Of a DNA stretch of 64,000 nt, positions 19,364 to 27,774 are shown piece after piece. Position numbers and translations under genes: made by a program. The stretch covers positions 154,645 through 218,644 of the forward strand of contig JACDOC010000004.1 in assembly GCA_017656295.1 (NCBI GenBank), given 5' to 3'. The DNA comes from Bacillus sp. (in: firmicutes). GTDB lineage: Bacteria; Bacillota; Bacilli; Bacillales; JACDOC01. The notes beneath the pieces were generated by a model. It did not search any database. It was given only the letters and a program-made list of their open reading frames with translations, and was not told the origin of the DNA. Positions within the stretch are counted from its first letter, which is position 1, and the number at the start of each line of letters is the position of its first letter.

Positions 19364-20377
19364 ATGATTGCGATTAAAGACTTAGTAAAAGTGTATACGA
19401 CCAAACATAAACAAGTCGTTGGTGTCGATCACGTTTCGTTAACCATCAACAAAGGAGAAATCTTTGGCATCGTTGGCTATAGCGGTGCAGGAAAAAGTAC
19501 CCTATTGCGCTGCATAAACCTTTTAGAACGGCCTACGTCGGGGAATGTCATCATCGATGGAGTCGATTTAACGTCTTTAAATGAAAAGGAATTGCGTAAA
19601 GCCCGATTAAAAATAGGGATGATTTTTCAGCATTTCCATCTTGTTAGCTCGAAAACAGTATTCGAAAATATCGCCTTTGCCTTAAAAGCGGCGAAAAAAT
19701 CAAAAAGTGAAATTGAAAAAAGAGTAACGGAACTGTTGGAGATGGTTGGTCTTGCGGATAAACGAGATGCCTATCCTTCCCAATTAAGTGGTGGACAAAA
19801 ACAGCGTGTCGGTATTGCCCGAGCTTTAGCCAATGAACCATCTGTTCTTTTATGCGATGAAGCCACATCAGCCCTTGATCCAAGTACGACCAAGTCGATT
19901 TTGTCCTTGTTAAAAAAGATTAATCGAGAACTTGGCATTACAATCGTGTTAATTACACATGAGATGGAAGTCGTGAAAGATATTTGCGACCGGATTGCTG
20001 TGATGCAGGATGGAAAAGTCATTGAATTAGGCACCGTTTATGAAATTTTCACCAATCCGAAAGAAGAATTAACCAAATCGTTTATCGAAAGTGTGATTCA
20101 ATTTGACCTTCCGGAACACCTGTTACAAAAACAGACTGGAACGATTGTCAAAATACAGTTTAAAGGGGAGATCGCGGAACAGGCCGTTGTTTCGGATATG
20201 CTGCAAACATTTAAGGTGAGAGGAAATATTTTGCACGGGAAAATTGAGTACATTCAAGACTTACCAATAGGGATTTTTATTATGGAACTAACCGGCGATC
20301 CTCAAGAAGTTCAAAAAGCCATTGAATATATTTCTCATCGAACAAGTGGATTGGAGGTGATTGGAAGTGCTGCTTGA
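19364..20377 (+). CDS. metN: Methionine ABC transporter ATPase
   Basis: 337 residues from the ATG at 19364, which follows TAGGAG; an upstream in-frame TTG at 19325 lies before that ribosome site. Walker A is GYSGAGKST near residue 39, the signature is LSGGQKQR near 142 and Walker B is VLLCDEATSALD near 160. The C-terminal 75 or so residues form a NIL domain, where methionine binds and trans-inhibits the transporter. It is the first gene after the SAM riboswitch and overlaps metI by 11 bases, so translation is coupled. Confidence 0.95.
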   Translation: MIAIKDLVKVYTTKHKQVVGVDHVSLTINKGEIFGIVGYSGAGKSTLLRCINLLERPTSGNVIIDGVDLTSLNEKELRKARLKIGMIFQHFHLVSSKTVFENIAFALKAAKKSKSEIEKRVTELLEMVGLADKRDAYPSQLSGGQKQRVGIARALANEPSVLLCDEATSALDPSTTKSILSLLKKINRELGITIVLITHEMEVVKDICDRIAVMQDGKVIELGTVYEIFTNPKEELTKSFIESVIQFDLPEHLLQKQTGTIVKIQFKGEIAEQAVVSDMLQTFKVRGNILHGKIEYIQDLPIGIFIMELTGDPQEVQKAIEYISHRTSGLEVIGSAA

Positions 20378-21032
20378 TTCATTGCTAAACTTACTTCCTG
20401 AACTAAACAAAGCGTTTTTAGAAACACTTTATATGGTAGCCATTTCTCTTTCCATCGCCTGTTTACTAGGTCTACCATTAGGAATTTTGTTATTTGTCAC
20501 CGACAGGGGGCTGTTTTTAGAAAATAAGACCATCCAATCAACCCTCGGATTTGTCGTCAATATGGTTCGTTCCATTCCGTTTGTTATTTTACTAGTGGGA
20601 CTTTTACCATTAACGAAACTCATCGCCGGAACCACGATCGGACCGACGGCTGCTTCTGTTTCCTTGTCCGTCGCAGCGATTCCGTTTTTTGCGAGAATCG
20701 TAGAAACGTCGTTGCGGGAAATTGATAAAGGCGTTATTGAAGCAGCGGTTGCGGTTGGGGCGACGCCATGGATGATTATAAAAGATGTACTCCTACCTGA
20801 AGCCCGTCCTGGAATTATGCATGGCCTTACCATTACCACGATCAGTTTAGTAGGATATTCTGCTATGGCTGGTATTGTAGGTGGTGGAGGAATTGGAGAC
20901 TTAGCCATCCGCTTCGGGTATTACCGCTACGATAATACCGTCATGATTACGACAATTGTCATATTAATTTGTCTTGTTCAACTCATTCAGTTTCTTGGCG
21001 ACCATATCGCTCGTCTAGTAGATAAGCGATAA
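20367..21032 (+). CDS. metI: Methionine ABC transporter permease
   Basis: 221 residues. The GTG at 20367 is chosen because GGAGG at 20353-20357 leaves nine bases; a TTG at 20361 is too close. Five or so membrane helices are visible, plus the cytoplasmic coupling loop EAAVAVGATPWMIIKDVLLPEARPGI typical of MetI/MetP. The gene lies inside the SAM-riboswitch operon between the ATPase and the binding lipoprotein. Named metP in B. subtilis. Confidence 0.95.
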   Translation: MLLDSLLNLLPELNKAFLETLYMVAISLSIACLLGLPLGILLFVTDRGLFLENKTIQSTLGFVVNMVRSIPFVILLVGLLPLTKLIAGTTIGPTAASVSLSVAAIPFFARIVETSLREIDKGVIEAAVAVGATPWMIIKDVLLPEARPGIMHGLTITTISLVGYSAMAGIVGGGGIGDLAIRFGYYRYDNTVMITTIVILICLVQLIQFLGDHIARLVDKR

Positions 21033-21082
21033 TGACGTTAAAAAATAAATCTATTGCATTACATATCCTAGGGGGTACAGAC

Positions 21083-21910
21083 ATGAAAAAATTTTCGATC
21101 ATTCTCATTTTACTTTTATCGATTGGACTTCTAGCTGCTTGCGGAAGCAACGAAACTTCGTCGAATGCAGCCGAGAAAAAAGAACTTACCATTGGAGCGA
21201 CATCCGGTCCTTACAGTGACATGGTTCGTAAAGCGATTCAACCGATTTTGGAAAAGAAAGGCTATAAAGTCAAAGTCGTTGAATTTAGCGACTACATTCA
21301 GCCAAACTTAGCGCTTGCAAATGGTGACTTAGACGCGAATCTGTTTCAGCATAAAATTTATATGGAAAAGTTTGCTGAAGAACATCATTTAGACCTATCG
21401 GAAGTGATTATCGTTCCTACGGCTCCGATGGGAATTTACTCTCATAAATTTAATTCATTAGACGAAATTGAAGAAGGTAGCGAAATTGCGATTCCGAACG
21501 ACCCAACAAACTTAGCACGAGCTCTATTAATCTTAAAAGATGCCGGACTAATTACGCTTGATTCATCCGCAAACCCATTAACGGTTTCAGAAAAAGACGT
21601 AAAAGAAAATGTAAAAAACCTACAATTTAAACCAATTGAAGCTGGCCAGCTGCCTCGGGCTGTAGAAAGTGTGGACTTAGCGGCTGTTCCAGGAAACTAC
21701 GCGTTAGCGGCTAAAATGAATTTACTTGATGCCCTTGAATTAGAGAACATGCCAGATGACTACCGAAATCGCGTCGTCGTTAATACGAAAGATTTAGACA
21801 AACCATTTGTCAAAGACATTAAAGAAGCCGTTGAATCCGAGGAGTTTGAACAAGTCATCGATAAAGATTTCCAAGGCTTCGGAAAACCGCAATGGATGTT
21901 AAATCGATAA
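21083..21910 (+). CDS. metQ: Methionine-binding lipoprotein
   Basis: 275 residues from the ATG at 21083, seven bases after AGGGGG; upstream in-frame starts are unlikely. The signal peptide ends in the lipobox LLAAC with Cys20 as lipid anchor. Mature NlpA/MetQ features include TIGATSGPYSDMV, VVEFSDYIQPNLAL, DANLFQHKIYM and PNDPTNLARALL. It delivers methionine to MetN-MetI at the membrane. It is paralogous to the lipoprotein at 46148-46981, which lacks its own ATPase and permease. Confidence 0.95.
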   Translation: MKKFSIILILLLSIGLLAACGSNETSSNAAEKKELTIGATSGPYSDMVRKAIQPILEKKGYKVKVVEFSDYIQPNLALANGDLDANLFQHKIYMEKFAEEHHLDLSEVIIVPTAPMGIYSHKFNSLDEIEEGSEIAIPNDPTNLARALLILKDAGLITLDSSANPLTVSEKDVKENVKNLQFKPIEAGQLPRAVESVDLAAVPGNYALAAKMNLLDALELENMPDDYRNRVVVNTKDLDKPFVKDIKEAVESEEFEQVIDKDFQGFGKPQWMLNR

Positions 21911-21925
21911 TAAACTTCCTTTAGC

Positions 21926-21960
21926 GAAGCGCCGCATGGTTGCGGTGCTTTCCTTATCTT
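21926..21960 (+). terminator. Weak hairpin after metQ
   Basis: AGCGCCGCA and TGCGGTGCT form a stem just past the metQ stop, followed by TTCCTTATCTTT. The tail is poor, so some readthrough into the next gene is likely. Confidence 0.5.
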
Positions 21961-21984
21961 TATAAACAATTAGGAGTGATTCGA

Positions 21985-23088
21985 TTGGACCTGTTAGAAG
22001 TGCGTGGTGCACCGAATGATTATGTATGTGAAAGCGGAGTGATCCAGCACCTTGAACCATTCCTGAAAAGATATGGTTTTAAGAAAGCTTTTATCATCTG
22101 TGGACAGAGATCATGGAACGCCGTTGAACCTTATTTCCCGAAAGACCGAACATTATCTTATTCCTTTTTTCGTTATCATGGAGAATGTTCTCTACCAGAA
22201 ATCGAACGGTTATCCTCCCATTGTATCGATTATGATGTCATCATTGGAATTGGCGGTGGAAAAGTACTCGATTTAGCAAAAGCTGTCGCCAATCAAGTAC
22301 GATTAGACGTCGTATTAATACCAACACTCGCATCGACGTGTGCCGCTTGGACCCCGTTGAGCGTTATTTATGATGATAACGGAACGTATGTAAGATACGA
22401 TATCTTTCCTAAATCCGCTACGCTTGTTTTAGTTGATCCCAACATGTTGTTACATTCACCTGTCGCCTACCTCCGAGCAGGTATAGCTGACACGTTAGCG
22501 AAATGGTATGAGGCCGATTGTATCATTCGGCAACTCCCATCCCCTCCCCTTTCCATAAAAATTGCGCACCAAACAGCGTATTTATGTAAAACAACATTAC
22601 TCGAACACGGTCCAAAAGCGATCAACGATTTTTTAGAAAAGCGTGACTCGTTCTCCTTTCGACAAGTAATAGAAACGAATATCATGGCCGGCGGGATGGT
22701 TGGTGGATTTGGTGATCGATATGGACGAGTAGCGGGAGCTCATTCTGTTCATAACGGGCTAACAAAAGTATCATCTACTCATCATTTACTTCACGGAGAA
22801 AAAGTCGCTTACGGCATTTTGATTCAGCTAGTTATCGAGAATCATTGGGATGAAATCCACAGGCTTCTCCCCTTCTATCAAGCGTTACAGCTCCCAATTA
22901 CATTTCAACAGCTTGGTTTACCGAATGAAAAAGAAGTCTTACACACCATTGCCGAGGCCATTGTTCAACCAGAAGAGTCCATCCATTTAATGAATGTCAT
23001 TATCAATAAAGAAACAATGGTGGAAGCTTTTTATCAACTAGAGGAATTTGCAAGTAATTATAAAAACAAGGAGAGACATGCACTTTAG
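21985..23088 (+). CDS. Iron-containing alcohol dehydrogenase family protein (glycerol-dehydrogenase-like)
   Basis: 367 residues from a TTG at 21985, eight bases after TAGGAG; longer in-frame starts lack ribosome sites. The fold is that of group III metal-dependent dehydrogenases: NAD-binding IIGIGGGKVLDLAKAVA near residue 90, IPTLASTCAAWTPLSV, and metal-ligand regions LRAGIADTLAKWYEAD and GAHSVHNGL. Members oxidise glycerol, glycerol-1-phosphate, hydroxycarboxylates or other polyols. It lies 75 bases after metQ behind a weak terminator, so it may be expressed partly with the SAM-controlled operon. A substrate tied to sulfur metabolism is possible but unproven. Confidence 0.82.
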   Translation: MDLLEVRGAPNDYVCESGVIQHLEPFLKRYGFKKAFIICGQRSWNAVEPYFPKDRTLSYSFFRYHGECSLPEIERLSSHCIDYDVIIGIGGGKVLDLAKAVANQVRLDVVLIPTLASTCAAWTPLSVIYDDNGTYVRYDIFPKSATLVLVDPNMLLHSPVAYLRAGIADTLAKWYEADCIIRQLPSPPLSIKIAHQTAYLCKTTLLEHGPKAINDFLEKRDSFSFRQVIETNIMAGGMVGGFGDRYGRVAGAHSVHNGLTKVSSTHHLLHGEKVAYGILIQLVIENHWDEIHRLLPFYQALQLPITFQQLGLPNEKEVLHTIAEAIVQPEESIHLMNVIINKETMVEAFYQLEEFASNYKNKERHAL

Positions 23089-23112
23089 AAAGTGGGGTTT
23101 CTCCTTTTTTTA
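23068..23112 (+). terminator. Rho-independent terminator overlapping the dehydrogenase stop
   Basis: AAGGAGA (23068-23074) pairs with TCTCCTT (23100-23106), with an inner CACTTT/AAAGTG stem, followed by seven Ts. The left arm lies inside the last codons of the gene. Confidence 0.85.
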
Positions 23113-23146
23113 TACCAAAATGTTAAAAAACGTAATTTTGCGCCAA

Positions 23147-23764
23147 TTAGCCAATATTACCTTTTTGTGGACTTGCCCATATGAAATAAAGATATCCCAA
23201 GAATGCACGTTCATGTTTGTGAATGATTAAATTTGATTGCTTGACAATATTTATGATATCCCGATTTTGATGACATCCAATAGCTTTAACGGCAAAATCA
23301 TCAAGTTTCATTTGAATCCATGCCAGTGCCGGGACGGAAAATAGTCCATGCTCCATAAGTAATACCTGACCATCTTCCTTACACCATTGACTAAAAAGAT
23401 TTAAAACCTGAATTGGATCTTCATAACTACATAAAGAACCCGATGATACAATGGTATCAAAGGAATTCTCAGGAAAGTTCAGACTTTCTACATCGGATAG
23501 CACAAATTCAGCATTAACCCCATGTTCAATGGCTGCTTCTTTCGCTTGTTCAATCATTTTAGGACTGAAATCTACTCCTACGTACTCTATGCTTTTCGGA
23601 AAGAAAGCAAAATTCATTCCAGCTCCAACAGCTACTTCAAGAGTTTTTCCTTTGACAGACTGGAACATTTTCTTCCGCCATATATTTTGTTCCTGTTTTT
23701 TACGTTTTTTTGCGTATTTAGAAGCCTGTTTGTTGAATTTTTGTATTAATTTTGTTTTTTCCAT
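23147..23764 (-). CDS. Class I SAM-dependent methyltransferase
   Basis: 205 residues. Motif I is LEVAVGAGMNFAFFP near residue 42, with the acidic end of strand 2 in VGVDFSPKMIEQAKEAA; motif II is VLSDVESLNFPENSFDTIVSSGSLC near 90-110, and VLLMEHGL follows. This is the Methyltransf_11/25 pattern of UbiE/PmtA-like enzymes. Acceptor unknown. The gene faces the metQ/dehydrogenase unit and ends only about 60 bases from it. Nothing else links it to the neighbours. Confidence 0.85.
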   Translation of the reverse strand: MEKTKLIQKFNKQASKYAKKRKKQEQNIWRKKMFQSVKGKTLEVAVGAGMNFAFFPKSIEYVGVDFSPKMIEQAKEAAIEHGVNAEFVLSDVESLNFPENSFDTIVSSGSLCSYEDPIQVLNLFSQWCKEDGQVLLMEHGLFSVPALAWIQMKLDDFAVKAIGCHQNRDIINIVKQSNLIIHKHERAFLGYLYFIWASPQKGNIG

Positions 23765-24011
23765 AATCCAAAACTCCTTCTGATACTTAACATATCACTA
23801 TATTTAAGTACGTGAAATTGAACAAACTGGTTCCTTTTTCCACGTTATAGAATCTGCCTTTAATGTTGTAAGTTGTAAATTAACAGCTCCCCTGCTCCCC
23901 GTTTTTCTCCAACCACTCCCATTCCCCCTAGTTGATTCATTACATAATTGGACTTCATGAAATTTTCCAATTATATTTAATAAGTACGGTATTTCCAAAG
24001 GAGGACTGGCA

Positions 24012-24650
24012 TTGTTTACGTTAAAAAATGTCAAGATAAAAGAGATTCTATCCATTGACGAACTGATCATCCCTTCCCATACGGTGACATGTATATACGG
24101 CCCGAGCGGAAGTGGTAAGTCAACACTGTTAAAGCTTCTAAATCATTTACATAGCCCTGATGAAGGAAATATCTATTTTAATGGGAAATCATTATTCGAA
24201 ATGGATCCGATTGAACTCCGTAGAAAAGTGGTCATGGTCCCGCAAACGCCAACGATTTATGAGGGAACGGTGAAAGATAATCTTATAATCGGTTGTAAGT
24301 TTGCAGAAAAACCCATTCCATCAGATTATGAATTAGAAAACATACTAGCCACGGTTCATTTGCGTAAACCGTTAGATGAAGATGCCGACACCCTTTCTGG
24401 CGGGGAAAAACAACGACTAGCGCTAGCACGGGCGTTACTGATACATCCCGAGGTCCTTTTATTAGACGAGCCGACTTCGGCGTTAGATGAGGAAACCGCA
24501 AGTTCCGTCATCTTTGATGTGATTCAACTTTATCAGCAACATAAGAAAACGATTATCATGATCACGCATTCAAAAGATTTGCTGAAAAAAATACATGGAA
24601 ATATGATTGATATAACAAAATATAGCTTAATCCTTCAAAAAGATCATTAA
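24012..24650 (+). CDS. fetA: ABC ATPase of a FetAB-type metal exporter
   Basis: 212 residues from a TTG at 24012 after AAAGGAGG. Walker A is GPSGSGKST near residue 33, the signature LSGGEKQRLALARALL near 128 and Walker B VLLLDEPTSALD near 149. Short length and pairing with a nine-base-plus-RBS-spaced permease of the YbbM type identify it as the FetA/YbbL family. In E. coli FetAB exports iron and raises resistance to oxidative stress. The next gene starts 19 bases downstream, so the two form an operon. Confidence 0.88.
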   Translation: MFTLKNVKIKEILSIDELIIPSHTVTCIYGPSGSGKSTLLKLLNHLHSPDEGNIYFNGKSLFEMDPIELRRKVVMVPQTPTIYEGTVKDNLIIGCKFAEKPIPSDYELENILATVHLRKPLDEDADTLSGGEKQRLALARALLIHPEVLLLDEPTSALDEETASSVIFDVIQLYQQHKKTIIMITHSKDLLKKIHGNMIDITKYSLILQKDH

Positions 24651-24669
24651 GAAAATAAGGGGGGATTCC

Positions 24670-25461
24670 ATGGAAGGTATTATCGATTTGACCTTTTGGC
24701 AAATGGCCACTGCTTATCTATTTATTGTCGTTTTACTAATTATTTTAAAAATCAAAGGAATACCACGAGAAAAAGAAGTACTCATATCCACCATTCGCAT
24801 GACGCTCCAATTAATGTTGGTCGGATATTTACTTCAATACATATTTGATCATCCAAACCCATGGATCACGTTATTGATTATCGGAATTATGCTTGTGTTT
24901 GCTATTTTTAATGTGTATAATCGGTCCAAAATCACACTTTCCTTTTCGATGAAAAAAGCTATTGCCCTTTCTATGGGCATCGGGATTCTGTGCAGTATCT
25001 GTTACTTTATTTTTATCGTCATACGTTTATCGCCATGGTATGAACCGAGATACTTTATCCCGCTTGCCGGGATGATTATCGGAAATTCGATGACAGGTAT
25101 TTCCTTAGGAGTCAATACTTTAATACAAGGATTTCAATCCGATCGAGCACGCATTGAAGAAGCGCTCATGCTTGGAGCGACTCCTCGATTAGCAGCCAAA
25201 CCTATCGTCAACCGGGCATTTGATGAAGCGATGCTGCCGACGATTAACTCAATGGTCGGAATGGGAATTGTCTTTCTCCCCGGGATGATGACTGGTCAAA
25301 TTTTATCCGGTACCTCTCCCCTCGTCGCGGTCGAATACCAAATCGCGATCATGCTCGGACTCGTTGGAAGCGTCTCGTTAACAGTTCTTTTGTATCTTTA
25401 CTTAGGGTATCAAACATTTTTTAATAAGAGGTGCCAATTGAAATACAACATGGATGAGTAG
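24670..25461 (+). CDS. fetB: FetB/YbbM-type membrane permease
   Basis: 263 residues, ATG after AAGGGGGGA. About seven transmembrane segments. The conserved block ARIEEALMLGATPRLAAKPIVNRAFDEAMLPTINSMVGMGIVFLPGMMTGQI is typical of the UPF0014/FetB family. It pairs with the ATPase just upstream. An iron or metal export role is by family; no metal-responsive operator was found ahead of the operon. Confidence 0.9.
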   Translation: MEGIIDLTFWQMATAYLFIVVLLIILKIKGIPREKEVLISTIRMTLQLMLVGYLLQYIFDHPNPWITLLIIGIMLVFAIFNVYNRSKITLSFSMKKAIALSMGIGILCSICYFIFIVIRLSPWYEPRYFIPLAGMIIGNSMTGISLGVNTLIQGFQSDRARIEEALMLGATPRLAAKPIVNRAFDEAMLPTINSMVGMGIVFLPGMMTGQILSGTSPLVAVEYQIAIMLGLVGSVSLTVLLYLYLGYQTFFNKRCQLKYNMDE

Positions 25462-25509
25462 ATTTCATATAAAAATCTTATATAAAAAACAAAAGTTGGT
25501 AAATAATAA

Positions 25510-25545
25510 AGGACTTCTAATTTGCTTTATTAGAAGTTCTATTTT
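25510..25545 (+). terminator. Rho-independent terminator of fetAB
   Basis: AGGACTTCTAAT and ATTAGAAGTTCT (25510-25540, allowing one mismatch) flank TTGCTTT and are followed by ATTTTTAT. Confidence 0.8.
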
Positions 25546-25715
25546 TATCTCTTTCCCAGTTAATAACAAATACTAAAGCAAATAGTTGGCATACCAGTCC
25601 AGCTATCCACCCGATAAGCGGGAATATTCAATGTATTCCTTTAATGCCAACCCACCTGCTATAAAAGAAGTACCTATAAAATAAATACGATTGTTCATTT
25701 CTGATTCTTATTCAT
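25517..25715 (-). pseudogene. Broken small two-helix membrane protein
   Basis: From an ATG at 25715, preceded by GGGAGGAAAA, the frame gives MNKNQK then stop. One frame over it reads NNRIYFIGTSFIAGGLALKEYIEYS, a membrane helix. After a second shift it reads GWIAGLVCQLFALVFVINWERDKN to a stop at 25517. Two frameshifts in a short gene with two recognisable helices suggest a decayed small membrane protein. I do not recognise the family. Confidence 0.45.
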
Positions 25716-25873
25716 TTTTCCTCCCTCAACGTTTTACCAAACAATTTAATACCTTTGTTGAACGATAAAAGTCTTAATATTGATACGTTCTTAATGAATA
25801 ATAAGTTTCATTAATTGGAAATAAACTAGTTGGATTTTATCAAATATCAACAGAGTAAGTTAACTTAGCCATA

Positions 25874-25925
25874 AAAAAAAGAGCGTGTAATCGGAAAATT
25901 TATCCGCTACATAGCTCTTTTTCTT
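25874..25925 (-). terminator. Terminator of the LysM-GH18 gene
   Basis: On the minus strand AAAGAGC and GCTCTTT form the outer arms around a longer loop, followed by a run of Ts near 25872-25880. It would end the gene at 25952. Confidence 0.7.
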
Positions 25926-25951
25926 TTTAGGCGATAAGCTTCTCACCTGCT

Positions 25952-27364
25952 TTATAATATCTTACGAATTAGAAAATTGTCTTCAAGTAATAACCAATTT
26001 TGTGGGTATGGATAACCAAGGACCCAATAGCTAATTCCACGCAGACCGTAATCCTTCACCGTATCAAATTTGGCCTGGGCACTTCGGGCATCTTCAAACC
26101 ATACTTCATGCGTACGTCCTTGACTATCGACATACCGGTAAAACGGCGTTTCAGCTGTCCCATCATATTGGATCGTCGCTCCATAGCGTATTGCCCGCTC
26201 TACAGCTTCCTGCGGACTAAACGTTTCAGCCTCTTGTCCTTTTACATGAGGAAGGAGCCAGTCGCGGGCGTACACTTGGAACCCCATAAAAATTTTGTTT
26301 CTTGGGATGACCGTAACCGCATAATCAAGAACACGTTTAATTTGGTTAAGTGGTGAAATCGCTTGAGGAGGACCTAATCGATAACCCCATTCATACGTCA
26401 TTAACACCACAAAGTCCACAATTCTTCCATGGGCAGGATAATCATGCGCTTCATATAAAAGCCCTTTTTGATCGCCACTGGTCTTCGGAGCAACAGACGT
26501 TGAAACAAAAAATCCTTCCGGATGAAGTATGTCTACTGATCGTTGCAGAAATTGATTATACAACTCGCGATCCGCCGGATAGACGTTTTCAAAGTCAATG
26601 TTTAAACCTCGATAGCCTTTTTCTTTCATCGTATTGACAATATGGGTTAACAGTTGATTTTGTAGATTCACATTTGAAAGGACTGTTCTCGCCAACCGGG
26701 ATCCGGGATCTTTGTACGTAAAATTTGTAATACACATCATTGGAACAACTTTCTCTGCTATGGAAGCTTGGATGATGGCGGTGTCATTAATCGGATCTAG
26801 TCCGCCATCTTCCCTAATAAGGTAAGCAAAAGGGGATGCGTATGTTAAATAACGGCCTACTTCCCGGACTTGACGCCCCCCTTCTTCTCCCATTTGATAC
26901 GTAAAGGCGTTTACATCAATGGCAGGTTTATATAAAGGGATCGTTAAAACCGTTCCAGGATAAATGAGACTTGGATTTGTAATTTGATTTACCCGAATGA
27001 TTTCTTGAACGGTGGTACCATAACGCTGGGCAATTTCCCATAACGTATCCCCAGGTTGAACCGTATGGGTTCTTGCAGGAATTACCAAAACGGAGCCGGG
27101 ATAAATCAGGGAAGGGTCACTGATTCGATTGGCCTGAACAATCGCTTCAATCGATGTTCCATATCGCCTGGCGATCATCCATAATGTCTCTCCTGGACGG
27201 ACTGTATGATATTTAAAAGGTGTTGGTATAACTAGTGCTTGGCCACCGACCAACCGATTCGGATCTGTCAACTGGTTGGCAGTTACAATTTGATCAATGG
27301 TAACACCGTAACGCTGTGCAATCAACCATAAAGTTTCCCCTCTTTGGACCACATGGATTTGCAT
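25952..27364 (-). CDS. LysM-GH18 glycosidase, YaaH/SleL type
   Basis: About 470 residues. The ATG at 27364 is preferred to the one at 27370, which touches the AGGGAGAG site. Three LysM repeats occupy residues about 3-47, 52-96 and 99-143, each opening with V(Q/R)(R/P)G(E/D)TLW and ending in VLxIP. The rest is a GH18 barrel; GLNIDFENVY carries the catalytic acid Glu of this subfamily, and VVLMTYEWGY and GISYWVLGYPYPQNW are other conserved strands. Relatives (YaaH, YdhD, YvbX) are spore-coat or cortex-lytic N-acetylglucosaminidases acting during germination. There is no signal peptide, which fits spore-coat members made in the mother cell. Confidence 0.9.
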   Translation of the reverse strand: MQIHVVQRGETLWLIAQRYGVTIDQIVTANQLTDPNRLVGGQALVIPTPFKYHTVRPGETLWMIARRYGTSIEAIVQANRISDPSLIYPGSVLVIPARTHTVQPGDTLWEIAQRYGTTVQEIIRVNQITNPSLIYPGTVLTIPLYKPAIDVNAFTYQMGEEGGRQVREVGRYLTYASPFAYLIREDGGLDPINDTAIIQASIAEKVVPMMCITNFTYKDPGSRLARTVLSNVNLQNQLLTHIVNTMKEKGYRGLNIDFENVYPADRELYNQFLQRSVDILHPEGFFVSTSVAPKTSGDQKGLLYEAHDYPAHGRIVDFVVLMTYEWGYRLGPPQAISPLNQIKRVLDYAVTVIPRNKIFMGFQVYARDWLLPHVKGQEAETFSPQEAVERAIRYGATIQYDGTAETPFYRYVDSQGRTHEVWFEDARSAQAKFDTVKDYGLRGISYWVLGYPYPQNWLLLEDNFLIRKIL

Positions 27365-27387
27365 CCGCATCTCTCCCTAGCTAGTAA

Positions 27388-27560
27388 AGTTCGATTTTTT
27401 CTCATAAACGTGGTTTTTTTCACATAAAATTTAGATTTTTTCCCATAAAAGTTCAATTTTTTCTCATAAATTTTGGATTTTTTCTCATAAGTAATGTGTC
27501 TTGCCCTAATTATTGAGTATTTTCTCGTAAACGTCGGGGGTTTTCTCCTTTATATCTACT
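27388..27560. repeat. 21-bp-spaced TTTTTTCTCATAAA repeat
   Basis: Motif copies (C/T)TCATAA or close variants begin at 27401, 27421, 27442, 27463 and 27484, with degenerate ones near 27505, 27524 and 27545. Spacing is 20-21 bases. Each is preceded by a T-run, with the variable part between. It lies just upstream of the LysM-GH18 gene. Two further units with the same spacing occur on the other strand at 46002-46029. Confidence 0.8.
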
Positions 27561-27691
27561 ATATTCCTTTCCTTTGCTTTTATTAGCAAGGTCTAATGAA
27601 ATTCAAACAACAAATGATGACTAGCAAAAATTAAAATGAATGTTCGATTTAATCGAGGGTACCTGTTTAATGAAGGTTTGAGAACTTTAAG

Positions 27692-27730
27692 CAAAAAAAA
27701 ACAGAAGGATTCATCTAAATGTCCTTCTGA
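27692..27730 (-). terminator. Terminator of the phosphoesterase gene
   Basis: CAGAAGGA (27702-27709) and TCCTTCTG (27722-27729); on the minus strand the hairpin is followed by nine Ts. Confidence 0.9.
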
Positions 27731-27774
27731 GGAATCTTAAACGGACAATGTTATGGAAAAATGAATAAACCTTT

